A stretch of DNA of 64,000 nucleotides from Cacconaster sp045599325 (lineage in GTDB: Bacteria > Bacteroidota > Bacteroidia > Bacteroidales > UBA932), in NCBI GenBank assembly GCA_045599325.1, contig JAZRVT010000041.1, positions 58,369 to 122,368 on the forward strand, in the 5' to 3' direction. Shown in pieces: positions 43,846 through 53,347 of the stretch (position 1 is the stretch's first letter; each line of letters begins with the position of its first letter). A program made the position numbers and the translations under genes. The notes under the pieces were generated by a model. The model ran no database searches. It had not been told where the DNA came from and worked only from the letters and a program-made list of their open reading frames with translations.

Positions 43846-45330
43846 TCAATTCTGTTCGGCAACCATTCTGGTCAACGGCACTTTATTGTAGACCACATAT
43901 ACTGTACTGCTGTCTCCGACATATACCGGATGGAACGACTCCAGGGGAGATACATTCAGATTGAAATCCTTCCCGAATATGCTGACATATCTGCGGACAG
44001 AGACCTCCTGACCGGAGTTTTCCGGACAGACAACCGTGATATTTCCAGGTGCGGGCTCCGATATGGAAACAGACTGCACGCCGGACAGATTCTCACACAC
44101 TGCAGGCAGAACATCAATTTTCAATGTATTCAAGACGTGCCAGGTATAGACATCGGAAGGATAAGTGTCCTTGAAAGTGACCTCTTTGGCAGCGAAATCA
44201 TAATAGACGATGCCGTCATCACTGTCAGTCACGTCTTTCTGTAGATGTGCCAGGAGTAAGCGGCCATCGGCCAGGAACCTGACATTGAATATGGCCTTTG
44301 GAATAAAGAGCGCCAGCAGAATCAAAACAACCACAGTTCCCGTCCGGGAAGCGGCACGGGCATATTTCCTGAACAATATCACCGTCAGGAGCAATGCGGC
44401 GAGTTCGCATCCGAAGATCTGCCGGTTGCCGAAAACCCCTATCACCACATTGAAAGCAAGCATAATCGCCCAAACAATCCAGAGGCACGGTTCAGGAGTA
44501 AACAGTTCTCTGAACTTCGCCTTCTTTGAAACGAGCAGATAAATGCACAGGCAGGCAAGCAAATACGAAGCCCGGGAATAATAGAGCAGTTTGACAATGC
44601 TGTATGCGCCATTCGACAGGAAATCGACGCTTCCGGTCTCACTTCCAGTGCGATGGATGGTTGCAGGAGAGAGGCACAATGCCAGAGCCCCGATTCCGAA
44701 GAATATCATCATTGCCCACTGGGTCAGAGACATCGCCTTCAGATGGCCGAGTCCCCAATAGACAAATGCTGCGCCGACTCCGATGACAAGGGCTTCCTGT
44801 GACCATCCCGCAATGAATGAGAGCGGGATTAGCCAGAGCAGGTTCCACTTTGAGCAATGGCCGGCGAACCGCTGGAACAGGAGGACAAATCCTATTATCA
44901 GAGAGAACATCCAGATGTATCCTATCTGGCAGGTCGGGGTGAACTTGGTCTGGAAGCAGAGGATTGCGAGCAAAGCGATGGCTGCAACGCCCTTTGTATT
45001 GTCAAGACTTATGCGGAGCGCCGACAGAAGCAGCAGCAGGAACACCACATACACGCCCGCGTTGACAATCGCGAAAATGCACTGCGGGAGCAGGCACAGG
45101 AAGAGCTGGACAAGGAAATGGGCCACGAAACGGCCGTTCTGGCTGAAGTAGTGGGCCACCTGCGACTGCCAGATGTCACCAAGGCCCGAGATGCTGCCTC
45201 CCGTCGCAAAACTGGACTGGTAGAACAGGTCATCGCCCATCCACAAAGCGTTCAGCCCCATATACAGGACGTATATGAAAACTGCTGCCAGAATGGCCGC
45301 AGAACCTGTATTCTTTCTATTCCAATTCAC
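43846..45330 (-). CDS. DUF6056-type polytopic membrane protein, possible Gtr-like glucosyltransferase
   Basis: 494 residues with about eleven hydrophobic segments; begins MNWNRKNTGSAAILAAVFIYVLYMG from a GTG codon. ALWMGDDLFYQSSFATGGSI near the N-terminus has the Asp pair seen in GT-C-like proteins, followed by a periplasmic C-terminal tail. It follows GtrA and GtrB, so it could be the third, serotype-specific member that places glucose on the exported chain. The function is inferred from position only. Confidence 0.65.
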   Translation of the reverse strand: MNWNRKNTGSAAILAAVFIYVLYMGLNALWMGDDLFYQSSFATGGSISGLGDIWQSQVAHYFSQNGRFVAHFLVQLFLCLLPQCIFAIVNAGVYVVFLLLLLSALRISLDNTKGVAAIALLAILCFQTKFTPTCQIGYIWMFSLIIGFVLLFQRFAGHCSKWNLLWLIPLSFIAGWSQEALVIGVGAAFVYWGLGHLKAMSLTQWAMMIFFGIGALALCLSPATIHRTGSETGSVDFLSNGAYSIVKLLYYSRASYLLACLCIYLLVSKKAKFRELFTPEPCLWIVWAIMLAFNVVIGVFGNRQIFGCELAALLLTVILFRKYARAASRTGTVVVLILLALFIPKAIFNVRFLADGRLLLAHLQKDVTDSDDGIVYYDFAAKEVTFKDTYPSDVYTWHVLNTLKIDVLPAVCENLSGVQSVSISEPAPGNITVVCPENSGQEVSVRRYVSIFGKDFNLNVSPLESFHPVYVGDSSTVYVVYNKVPLTRMVAEQN

Positions 45331-46258
45331 CGTTGTGTTCTCTTACTAGATAGACAGGTCTGTTCTTAGTCTCATTGAACATCATAGCCACGTACTCTCC
45401 TATAATACCTATGCAGAGCAGCTGGATACCGCCGAGGAGCAGAATCACACAAAGCAGAGTCGGGAAGCCGGCGACCGGATCCCCGAAGATCAGTGTCTTG
45501 ACAAGGACAAACAGCATATAGATGAAGGCCACTGCAGAAACCAGCAGTCCGAGCCAGGTGGCGAGATGAAGAGGTGACGTCGAGAATGAGAGCACACCTT
45601 TTGTGGCAAACTTGAAGAGCTTCCACATATTCCAGGAGGTCTCGCCTGCGACCCTGTCGCCACTGTCAAACTCGACATCTGTCTTCTTGTATCCTATCCA
45701 GCAGAAGAGTCCCTTGGTATATCGCTCTGACTCCCTCATCTGTTTCAGAGCCTCAACGCAGCGTCTGTCAAGGAGCCTGAAGTCACCCACGTTCTGAAGC
45801 ATCTGAACATTGCTCATCTTGTTGAGTATCTTGTAGAAAAGCAGCGACAGCCTCTTCCTCAGCCACGGCTCCTTGCCCCGTGTGCGCCGCTTGGCATAAA
45901 CATCCTCATAGCCCTCCTCCCACTTTGCGAGCATATCGAGAGCTACTACAGGAGGGTGCTGCAGGTCGGCGTCCATAATAATCGTGCAGTCGCCTGTGAC
46001 ATAGTCGAAGCCGGCAAGCATCGCATTCTCCTTGCCGAAGTTCCGGGAAAGGTCGATATAGTTCACCCTTGAGTCAGACTTGTGGAGGCTGCGGAGGATG
46101 TCCAGAGTGCCGTCCTTCGAGCCGTCGTTTATGAAGAGAAACTCCCACTCATATTCAAGTGCACGAGAGTCCTTTGTGAGGTTGCACAGGGCATCGTACA
46201 TAAGCGGCAGAGATTCCTGCTCGTTGTAGCAAGGGATAAGTATTGAGACTTTTTTCAT
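45317..46258 (-). CDS. gtrB: GtrB-type bactoprenol glycosyltransferase (GT2)
   Basis: 313 residues. GT2 core ILIPCYNEQESLPLMY, EFLFINDGSKDGT, RNFGKENAMLAGFDYVTGDCTIIMDADLQHPP, then two TM helices near 230-290 and a short end. This architecture belongs to the dolichyl-phosphate-mannose/GtrB group that loads a sugar on undecaprenyl phosphate. It overlaps gtrA (ATGA) and the DUF6056 gene (14 bases). Confidence 0.9.
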   Translation of the reverse strand: MKKVSILIPCYNEQESLPLMYDALCNLTKDSRALEYEWEFLFINDGSKDGTLDILRSLHKSDSRVNYIDLSRNFGKENAMLAGFDYVTGDCTIIMDADLQHPPVVALDMLAKWEEGYEDVYAKRRTRGKEPWLRKRLSLLFYKILNKMSNVQMLQNVGDFRLLDRRCVEALKQMRESERYTKGLFCWIGYKKTDVEFDSGDRVAGETSWNMWKLFKFATKGVLSFSTSPLHLATWLGLLVSAVAFIYMLFVLVKTLIFGDPVAGFPTLLCVILLLGGIQLLCIGIIGEYVAMMFNETKNRPVYLVREHNGELE

Positions 46259-46647
46259 ATCTTATTGAAAACGAATCTGACAAGAAGGAAATTCACAGGG
46301 ATGCAGATGCACCATACAGGAATCGGGGCGATCTTGGCTCCGAGACCGATCCAGAGGAAAAGATTCAGGCAGCCCACCTGCAGGCCATAGTTGACCAGAT
46401 GGCTGAGCGCAAAGCCGAGCCCCTTCCTTGCAGTAGCCTTTTTCTTGAAAGTGAACTTTGCCGATAGGAAGAAATTGCATACGAAACTGATGGCATAGCC
46501 CAGAGTATATGCGACTGTCGGGTTGGTGAAGCTGAGGCACAGATAATAAACCCCGTAATTGATGGCAGTCGCCAGCACCCCGACGATACAGAACCGCAGG
46601 AACTCAGGAGAGAGGAATCTTTCTTTAAGGCTGGCCAACAAAGACAT
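46255..46647 (-). CDS. gtrA: GtrA family membrane protein
   Basis: 130 residues with four hydrophobic segments: FLRFCIVGVLATAINYGVYYL, VAYTLGYAISFVCNFFLSAKFTF. GtrA is proposed to flip lipid-linked glucose made by GtrB. Adjacent to gtrB and to a possible third component. Confidence 0.9.
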   Translation of the reverse strand: MSLLASLKERFLSPEFLRFCIVGVLATAINYGVYYLCLSFTNPTVAYTLGYAISFVCNFFLSAKFTFKKKATARKGLGFALSHLVNYGLQVGCLNLFLWIGLGAKIAPIPVWCICIPVNFLLVRFVFNKI

Positions 46648-46649
46648 AT

Positions 46650-47693
46650 CTACTGAAGATGCAGAACCTTGAACAATGCAATGCGCAGACGGTCTATCAG
46701 ACAGCAGACGACAAACACGGCTATGCTTGAAGCGAATATAAGAGGTATGAGCCAGGGGCTGTCAAGCATCCCGCTTATCTGTATGACATCCCCCCATACA
46801 TAATGCCTCAGCAGTGGGTGTTCAGAAATAAGATAAACACCGAACATAGTTGGGGCGGCGGCAGATATCAAGCCTGCCACCCGGCCTTGAATGGGTTTCA
46901 GGTTCACCGCCCACAAAAACAACAAAGCAGACGTGACAAATGTGAAACTGTTGTTGAAGGTTCCGCCGTATGCCACCGGATTTCCCTTGACCTTCCATAA
47001 AACCAGCGAAAGCGCCATATATGCGCAGGCCAGCAGAATTCCGAAGGCGAAGTAACTCTTTCCGAAATGGTTGAAATTGCTGAATGGATTGAATTTTCTG
47101 ATAAACGCACCGACAAGGAACAGGTATATGAACCACATTAAAGAATGGCCTCCGCCAAATAACTCACCGTAAGGGAACTTGAACAGGCGCAGATTGAGGA
47201 ATGAAAGGATTACCAGCAATATGATATAGTTCTTCTTGTCCAGAACTCCAACCAGTCTGGAAAGGAACGGAGAGATTACAGAGAGTCCCAGGAACATAGT
47301 CATAAACCAGTACTGGTTTGTGTATACCGGGAAAGCGCATCGCAGCAGATCCCTGCCCCCTGCCCTGCCGCAAAGTAAAAGAATCAGGCAGATGCCGAAC
47401 GAATAGAAGAAAGTGGTCAGCCAGGTATTGAATATGCTCTTCCATCGATAATCGGTCCTCTCAGCGAGAAGATATCCTGACAGCATCACGAAGCAGTTGA
47501 CTCCCACTGCCACCAGAAAGAAAATAATATACATCCCTGCCCAGTTGGTAACCGCAGCAGTGCTGGACATATCCACGAACATATCTGTCCTTGTCGCGCC
47601 TACCGCGCCATACATTATGCAGTGAGTCACCACAATGCAGAACATCGCGATGATTCGAAGCAAATCAAAATTTGGTAGTCGATTACTTGGCAT
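46650..47693 (-). CDS. Acyltransferase family 3 membrane protein
   Basis: 347 residues; LPNFDLLRIIAMFCIVVTHCIMYG is the N-terminal R...H segment; about ten hydrophobic segments. Gap of 4 bases to the TupA-like gene upstream and 2 bases to gtrA. Confidence 0.86.
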   Translation of the reverse strand: MPSNRLPNFDLLRIIAMFCIVVTHCIMYGAVGATRTDMFVDMSSTAAVTNWAGMYIIFFLVAVGVNCFVMLSGYLLAERTDYRWKSIFNTWLTTFFYSFGICLILLLCGRAGGRDLLRCAFPVYTNQYWFMTMFLGLSVISPFLSRLVGVLDKKNYIILLVILSFLNLRLFKFPYGELFGGGHSLMWFIYLFLVGAFIRKFNPFSNFNHFGKSYFAFGILLACAYMALSLVLWKVKGNPVAYGGTFNNSFTFVTSALLFLWAVNLKPIQGRVAGLISAAAPTMFGVYLISEHPLLRHYVWGDVIQISGMLDSPWLIPLIFASSIAVFVVCCLIDRLRIALFKVLHLQ

Positions 47694-47697
47694 ACAA

Positions 47698-48576
47698 TTA
47701 CTTATCTCTTTTTGGCAGAGTCAGCCATTCGCCAAATATGCCATCCCACTCCTCCGGTTCAAAAGGGACAAAACCGCTCCAATGGAAAAAAGTATACTCA
47801 CCAAAATAGACCTGCCCAGATATATCATAAAAATCGACACGCACATGAGGAAATCCAGCTGACAGTTTAGCAGCAAATGCTTTCATTTCATCAAATCCCT
47901 TTGGTCTGTCAAGACAGACCGCTGAATTTGGGTGACCATTTCGTATCGGAAGACGATTGAAATCTGCATCATAAAAATCAAACTTAGTTTCATTTTCTAA
48001 TGTGTTTCTATCTGAAGCCACAAAAAGAGCCTTTGGAACACCATCAAAACAGAACCATTTATAATCTTTTAATTCATAACCACTTTCGTCTTCCATATAT
48101 TGCTCACATAATATTTTGCGATTAACGCTCCTATATGACCACTCCAATGTGTCTTCATAATAACTTTTCGACATACTCTCATTAAGACGGGCTGAAACAC
48201 TCTTTATATCTATGAAGTCTTTATCACGGCATACTACGACTCCCCCGCTATCATGATTACATTTAAGAACGAATGACTTTGGGAGTATGTCCCAATTAAT
48301 ATCATCAACTGAGTTATATGAATCAATCAGTGGAATAATATGGTCCGCGCCTATCAGTTCGGCCGCAATCTGTTTAGCTTTTATCTTATCCACCATATCT
48401 ATCATAATAGGTTTATGATAGTATAATTTTAGCCATTGCAATTTTTCTGTATACGTTACAGGATGACGCAGATGAAGCCTTTTATTCATGGTCCGTCTAT
48501 AGCGAAGGCGTAAATATAACCCCTTATCTATAGCTATCACCTTCCATAAAAAATGAACTATTCTATTCCTAACCAT
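47698..48576 (-). CDS. TupA-like ATP-grasp protein
   Basis: 292 residues. NKRLHLRHPVTYTEKLQWLKLYYH, PKSFVLKCNHDSGGVVVCRDK and YFGEYTFFHWSGFVPFEP are characteristic of the TupA-type ATP-grasp family (PF14305). Such genes occur in teichuronopeptide and capsule loci; they may attach amino acids to polymers, or act otherwise. A TTG two codons upstream is less likely. The gene is clearly richer in A/T than its neighbours. Confidence 0.85.
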   Translation of the reverse strand: MVRNRIVHFLWKVIAIDKGLYLRLRYRRTMNKRLHLRHPVTYTEKLQWLKLYYHKPIMIDMVDKIKAKQIAAELIGADHIIPLIDSYNSVDDINWDILPKSFVLKCNHDSGGVVVCRDKDFIDIKSVSARLNESMSKSYYEDTLEWSYRSVNRKILCEQYMEDESGYELKDYKWFCFDGVPKALFVASDRNTLENETKFDFYDADFNRLPIRNGHPNSAVCLDRPKGFDEMKAFAAKLSAGFPHVRVDFYDISGQVYFGEYTFFHWSGFVPFEPEEWDGIFGEWLTLPKRDK

Positions 48577-48583
48577 AAGCAAA

Positions 48584-49498
48584 TCATCCGATAAAATGGT
48601 TCTCTATCAAAGTTTCAAACCTCTCAATACTTAACTCTTTGAATGTCAATTTATGCATCGAGCATCGCTCAACAATCTCATCAACATTCAAATAGAAGGA
48701 CTTATCATTTATCAGTTGCATAAGATAATGTGGCGGACAGTCATTGACTATCGGACAATCAGGTGACGACTTTCCTCTTTCAACCAGCTGATTGAACAGG
48801 ATCTGAAATGTGAAGTAGAATGGATATTGCTCATTATTATTCCAAACATATAGGAGCAGATTAAGATAATCGCCTAAAAAAAGATTGCCGGCCTTGGCGA
48901 AAACTATACTTGTAAGCACTCGGACCTTGAATTTCGGCCCCCATCCCCAGTAATATGCATAAGACTGTTCCCAATATTTCTTATGCGGTTCCTTTTCGTC
49001 CCTTTGGAACATAAAGAACCCATACTGAGAATACTTTGTAGGAAGATAATCCGTGAGCAGCACAGTTGCATCAAGCCAAACTCCGCCATATGTATAAAGC
49101 AACGCAAGCCTTAGAACATTGGAAAAAGCTGTCACAGTAAAGCCGTGCCCCCTTTTTGCCCATACATAATCGGGCAAATCAACATAGTCTGCAATCGTTT
49201 CATCAGATAGCCTGATTACCTCATAATCGCCTTTATACTTATCCACCGAATCAAGGCAGACTCTGACAACCTCGGGCAATTCCCCGTCGAATCCCTGCGC
49301 CCAGTACTGCCAGATAATCTTCTTTTCAGCCAAATTCTTCTTTGGACTGACATTAAACAACTTTTTTCCTGAAGAATAATAAGCATCTATATAGCTGTCA
49401 CATAATGCAGCCACTCTTTTATGGTCACGTAGAATAAAATGTTTTCGTATCAGCCGCCACATTCCAGCCGGGACAAACTTTTTTAGTGACTCTTTCAT
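48584..49498 (-). CDS. Capsular polysaccharide synthesis-type glycosyltransferase (GT32-like)
   Basis: 304 residues. WQYWAQGFDGELPEVVRVCLDSVDKY, YEVIRLSDETIADYVDLP, FSNVLRLALLYTYGGVWLDATV (DxD-like) match the Caps_synth/GT32 fold. AT-rich coding sequence, like the TupA-like gene after it. 4-base overlap with the acyltransferase gene upstream. Confidence 0.85.
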   Translation of the reverse strand: MKESLKKFVPAGMWRLIRKHFILRDHKRVAALCDSYIDAYYSSGKKLFNVSPKKNLAEKKIIWQYWAQGFDGELPEVVRVCLDSVDKYKGDYEVIRLSDETIADYVDLPDYVWAKRGHGFTVTAFSNVLRLALLYTYGGVWLDATVLLTDYLPTKYSQYGFFMFQRDEKEPHKKYWEQSYAYYWGWGPKFKVRVLTSIVFAKAGNLFLGDYLNLLLYVWNNNEQYPFYFTFQILFNQLVERGKSSPDCPIVNDCPPHYLMQLINDKSFYLNVDEIVERCSMHKLTFKELSIERFETLIENHFIG

Positions 49499-50523
49499 TT
49501 GGACGCAGATGTCAGATATTTATTCAAGTACTTTGATACAGGTGAAACAAACAGTTTCTTGCAGAAAAAGGTGAGGACACAGCATATTGCAAGAGTAATC
49601 ATCATCACTGCAAAATGATGCTCAAAATGCAGTTTGTGAGCGATACTGTTGCAGACCTGTATTGTCATCAAATGTATCATATAGAAAACAAAGCAATATG
49701 ACCCGACAATGGAAAGGAAATTTACAATCCTGAAATCCCTTGGTCTGCAAACGGAAGCGGCGCTGACACTAAGAATCAGCACTGAAATCAGCGGCCAGAA
49801 AATCCAGGCGAACTGCACATATTCCGGCATCAGCCCCCTTTCAATCAGCAATGCTGCTATGCATATTGCCGAAACTGTATAATACAATGCCATCTTGCCG
49901 GCACTCTTTCTCAATTTTGGCCGGATGGCCATAAAGCCTTTTGCCAGGTAGACGCCAAGCAGGAAATCTGCAAAACGCATAGCAGGATTGATGTACAGGA
50001 TGGCGTGCCGTTGTTCCTGAGGAGTCAATATGCAGGCGGTGACATACCAGGCCAAAACCAGAATCACAAACAAAACATTCCTTACTCGGGATTTATCGAT
50101 GACATATCTGGCAACAAACGGGAATATCAGCGCAAAGAACAATGTGTCTGACAGATACCAGGATATTCCGTTCAAAGAGAAATAGAAACTGCTGTCAGGC
50201 ACCCAGCTTTGGACAAGAAATAAATTGGACAGCGCCTGAGGCACACCTCCTATCGGCTGAGAAGATGCCAGTGCAATCATAAGCCAGACCACAGCGCAAA
50301 GCCAGTGAAGAGGGAAGAACTTGAAAACTTTTGATAAAGCGTATCGGCCATAACTGAATCCGGGATCCTTTACCTTATCTGAATATCCGAGGGCTGAGCA
50401 ATAACCTCCGAGTACGAAGAAACAGGCAACACCAAGATATCCGCCATCAGCCAGAAATGCCGAATGATTGAGGAAAATCATCAGCATAAAAACGATTCGG
50501 AGTATGTTCAGCTCTTTAATCAT
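49495..50523 (-). CDS. Acyltransferase family 3 membrane protein
   Basis: 342 residues starting MIKELNILRIVFMLMIFLNHSAFL, the family's R...H segment, with about ten hydrophobic segments. It overlaps the GT14 stop by 8 bases. Confidence 0.85.
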   Translation of the reverse strand: MIKELNILRIVFMLMIFLNHSAFLADGGYLGVACFFVLGGYCSALGYSDKVKDPGFSYGRYALSKVFKFFPLHWLCAVVWLMIALASSQPIGGVPQALSNLFLVQSWVPDSSFYFSLNGISWYLSDTLFFALIFPFVARYVIDKSRVRNVLFVILVLAWYVTACILTPQEQRHAILYINPAMRFADFLLGVYLAKGFMAIRPKLRKSAGKMALYYTVSAICIAALLIERGLMPEYVQFAWIFWPLISVLILSVSAASVCRPRDFRIVNFLSIVGSYCFVFYMIHLMTIQVCNSIAHKLHFEHHFAVMMITLAICCVLTFFCKKLFVSPVSKYLNKYLTSASK

Positions 50524-51370
50524 CTTGATATTCAAGGACTGAGTCCATCAACTGTTTGTTATCGCCAGTGAATTTCCGGCCAAATAGGCAGTCAGAAGAC
50601 ATTATCTCATCAAGGTCATCCATTGTCAGTACGGATGCATTCGAACGGCCGATTGCACCATATAACAGACTGTCTGTCGATTTTACTTTACAAGCCAATT
50701 CAGACCGCATCAGTTCGGTCGGAACGAAGAATTCATCCCCACAGAAGCTCCAGCGATAACGACGCCGTATGACTTTCTTTTCCTTTACAAGGTAATCCAC
50801 TGCCTGCTCAGTCAAACTGCACCAATTATTCGCCCAATAAAACTTGACATCATCATTGACTGTAATTCCAAGCACTCGTTGAATAGCAATAAATGCCTTC
50901 CACATCCACTGGCTTACTTTTGCCCTGACTTTGACAGGAGAAGCATAATCTCTCAGGAAAAGGTTGATCCGATGCATCTTGAGAATTTCCTGATAATGGT
51001 GAACAGTCTTATGGAGATTGCTGAACAAGATTCTTCCTTGTTCACCATCAAAGAATAAGCGAATCTCATCCTGACTCTTCAACGGCAGATGTGTCCCTGA
51101 AATCAAGTGATAGTATTCGTAAGGGCCGTTCTTCTGCGCCGTTTCAAAGAGAAGCATTTCTGTGGCTATCTGGGAGTAATGACCCCAACGGACATCGTTT
51201 CTATTGTCAAGCACATACAATCGACTCTTCCTGGCTTCAAGTTCCGGAGGTGTCTTGACCTTCTTGTCAATATGCACATAAATGTCGTTCCGCACGTCAT
51301 CGAGCGCAGCAACAAGTCTCTTCAAGACCTCAAACTCGTTATGAGAGATTATGAGATAAGCGTGACACAT
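50516..51370 (-). CDS. Core-2/I-branching-type N-acetylglucosaminyltransferase (GT14)
   Basis: 284 residues. MCHAYLIISHNEFEVLKRLV, NDIYVHIDKK, VRWGHYSQIATEMLLFE and PYEYYHLISGTHLPLKSQ. Parallel to the GT14 at 37.5-38.3 kb, with clear similarity along the length. Likely adds a sugar branch. Confidence 0.9.
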   Translation of the reverse strand: MCHAYLIISHNEFEVLKRLVAALDDVRNDIYVHIDKKVKTPPELEARKSRLYVLDNRNDVRWGHYSQIATEMLLFETAQKNGPYEYYHLISGTHLPLKSQDEIRLFFDGEQGRILFSNLHKTVHHYQEILKMHRINLFLRDYASPVKVRAKVSQWMWKAFIAIQRVLGITVNDDVKFYWANNWCSLTEQAVDYLVKEKKVIRRRYRWSFCGDEFFVPTELMRSELACKVKSTDSLLYGAIGRSNASVLTMDDLDEIMSSDCLFGRKFTGDNKQLMDSVLEYQDD

Positions 51371-51372
51371 GC

Positions 51373-52320
51373 TTATTTACAATCTGCTTCTCTAGAATCG
51401 CGTTTCTCAACAAACCAATTGTAGAAGAACGAAACGGCATTCCGAAAACTCGCAAAGCGTTTGTGCCTTATCATTTTTGCAAATAAATCAACAAACTCAC
51501 CGAAACCAAGGACCCAGTAATATGACTGCATCTCCCCGCACAATCTGCGTTTGAAAAAGGCATAGTCTCTTTCCCCAATTTTCGTTCTTATTTCCTCAAT
51601 AAAATGAAAAAATAAGTCAGTTGCCTGGAGTTTCAATTTGTCGTATGCCCTGGTCCCTTTGGGTGTTGTAGTTATGCTGTCTCCGGACCGCCTGAAAGAG
51701 AAAAGAATATCTGAAGTGCAAGGCACACCGTGCTCGGCCAACGAAATTACAGTGGCCGTATCCGACTTCCAGGCGAGCGGGAACTTCACAAAACCGCCGA
51801 GACTCTTGAGAGCAGATGTTTTAAACACATAATTTCCGACACAATGGACTTTATTCAAGTCGAGCAGGCTGTCTATGAACTGCTGATAATTCATAAACTC
51901 AGGACCTGCGACATCTCCATCATAAACTACCTCACCGGAATTGTCTATTATGTTTGCTCTTGCCATCAACAAATCCGCCTGCGGATACTTTATGGTAAGT
52001 TCATCAATCTCCTCCAAAAAAAGCGGATCATACATATCATCATCAGATGCAACAATAACATAATCCGACTTGACTTCGCTCAACAGCAAGTTCCAATGGT
52101 CTACAAGATGTTCAGCACCGATATTAATCTCATTCCTACGATATCGTAATTGTCGGCCAATATATGGCTTAACAAAACAAACGACATCATTTGGTGAGCA
52201 GTCATCTGATACTATCACTAGATAATTTGAATATGTCTGTTGAAGAATACTCTGTATTGCTTTTTCCAGATGATCTACCTTATATGCAGGGAGGATGAAT
52301 GTGAATTTTGGAGTATCCAA
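51373..52320 (-). CDS. Glycosyltransferase family 2 (TTG start)
   Basis: 315 residues. FTFILPAYKVDHLEKAIQSIL, LVIVSDDCSPNDVV, DYVIVASDDDMYDPLF, FKTSALKSLGGFVKFPLAWKSDT. It is a paralogue of the GT2 at 39.4-40.3 kb. There is no ATG at the start: the conserved N-terminus begins right after TTG at 52318-52320, and the upstream frame meets a stop a few codons earlier, so TTG is the likely initiator. A/T-rich. Confidence 0.85.
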   Translation of the reverse strand: MDTPKFTFILPAYKVDHLEKAIQSILQQTYSNYLVIVSDDCSPNDVVCFVKPYIGRQLRYRRNEINIGAEHLVDHWNLLLSEVKSDYVIVASDDDMYDPLFLEEIDELTIKYPQADLLMARANIIDNSGEVVYDGDVAGPEFMNYQQFIDSLLDLNKVHCVGNYVFKTSALKSLGGFVKFPLAWKSDTATVISLAEHGVPCTSDILFSFRRSGDSITTTPKGTRAYDKLKLQATDLFFHFIEEIRTKIGERDYAFFKRRLCGEMQSYYWVLGFGEFVDLFAKMIRHKRFASFRNAVSFFYNWFVEKRDSREADCK

Positions 52321-52338
52321 AGATGTAAAAATTATTAA

Positions 52339-53292
52339 TTAACCACAAAACATTGAATAAAGTTTAGAAATAATCCGGCTCGGAACATGGCAAGCATATA
52401 GCAAAAGCAATCCACGCTCCTTAATAGAATAATGGGTTTTAACTTTTCTTAATTGTTTTATATCATCTATTTTGTTATGGAGCACAAAACCTATCAACCT
52501 ATCTGTATCATCATAGTAACGCTGGATACATTTTTCTTTATACTCTAAATTCAATGAATATTTTTCCAACAGAAAAAGTTGCGTTCTCAACAAATCTTGG
52601 TCTCGTTTATAGTTATTTTCATATACAGCGCTGTGAGAAGCACTCTCTGATAAAACCCTATATGTGGCTAATGCTGAATCTATATAATGGACCTTTGAAG
52701 TACAAAGAAAATGAGCGAACATAACAAATGACACGTCAGAGAATTGCCAGTCTGCAGGCAAAGACTTTAGTATCGAATTCCTCATCAACCAACTTGGTGG
52801 GCAATAATATCCCTTGTTCAATATGAAATCTTCCGGAGAAGAGAAAGTGGGAGGAAAGCCTGGCAAATCTAAAGAAAGTACATTTGGGATAATAACTCCG
52901 GTATCCTGTTTCAAAATATTAAAATTTGAATAGCACAATCCACACTCAGGGTGGCCTTCCATATAATCCACTTGTACCTGGAGTTTTAAAGGATTATTCC
53001 AAAAATCATCTCCTTCACATAAAGCAACGTACTTCCCGACACACGCTTGTGCCATTATCTTTCCAAGCGAACCGTCTTTCTTTGAATACTGATTCTCTGT
53101 TTCAAAAATAGGCTTAATGATGTCAGGATATTTCTCAGCATAGTCCCTGATGATATTGGTCGATCCATCAGTAGATGCATCGTCATGAACAATAGCCTCG
53201 AAGCGGAAACTGGTCTTCTGCATCACAAACCCTTCCAGGCACTGCCTCAGAAAAGGCTCGTGGTTATAAACAAGACAGTGAATACTCACCAT
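52339..53292 (-). CDS. Glycosyltransferase family 2
   Basis: 317 residues from ATG 53292: MVSIHCLVYNHEPFLRQCLEGF, FEAIVHDDASTDGSTNII, KYVALCEGDDFWNNPLKL (DxD-like). Relatives are found widely in Bacteroidota capsule loci. The frame is open 27 codons further upstream to a TTG at 53373, which would overlap the PglD-like gene by 26 bases; ATG is preferred. Low GC. Confidence 0.87.
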   Translation of the reverse strand: MVSIHCLVYNHEPFLRQCLEGFVMQKTSFRFEAIVHDDASTDGSTNIIRDYAEKYPDIIKPIFETENQYSKKDGSLGKIMAQACVGKYVALCEGDDFWNNPLKLQVQVDYMEGHPECGLCYSNFNILKQDTGVIIPNVLSLDLPGFPPTFSSPEDFILNKGYYCPPSWLMRNSILKSLPADWQFSDVSFVMFAHFLCTSKVHYIDSALATYRVLSESASHSAVYENNYKRDQDLLRTQLFLLEKYSLNLEYKEKCIQRYYDDTDRLIGFVLHNKIDDIKQLRKVKTHYSIKERGLLLLYACHVPSRIISKLYSMFCG

Positions 53293-53347
53293 CAGCGGCT
53301 CTTGATCAATAGAGGATTCCACGTTCAAACAATAGAGTTGAAAAATG

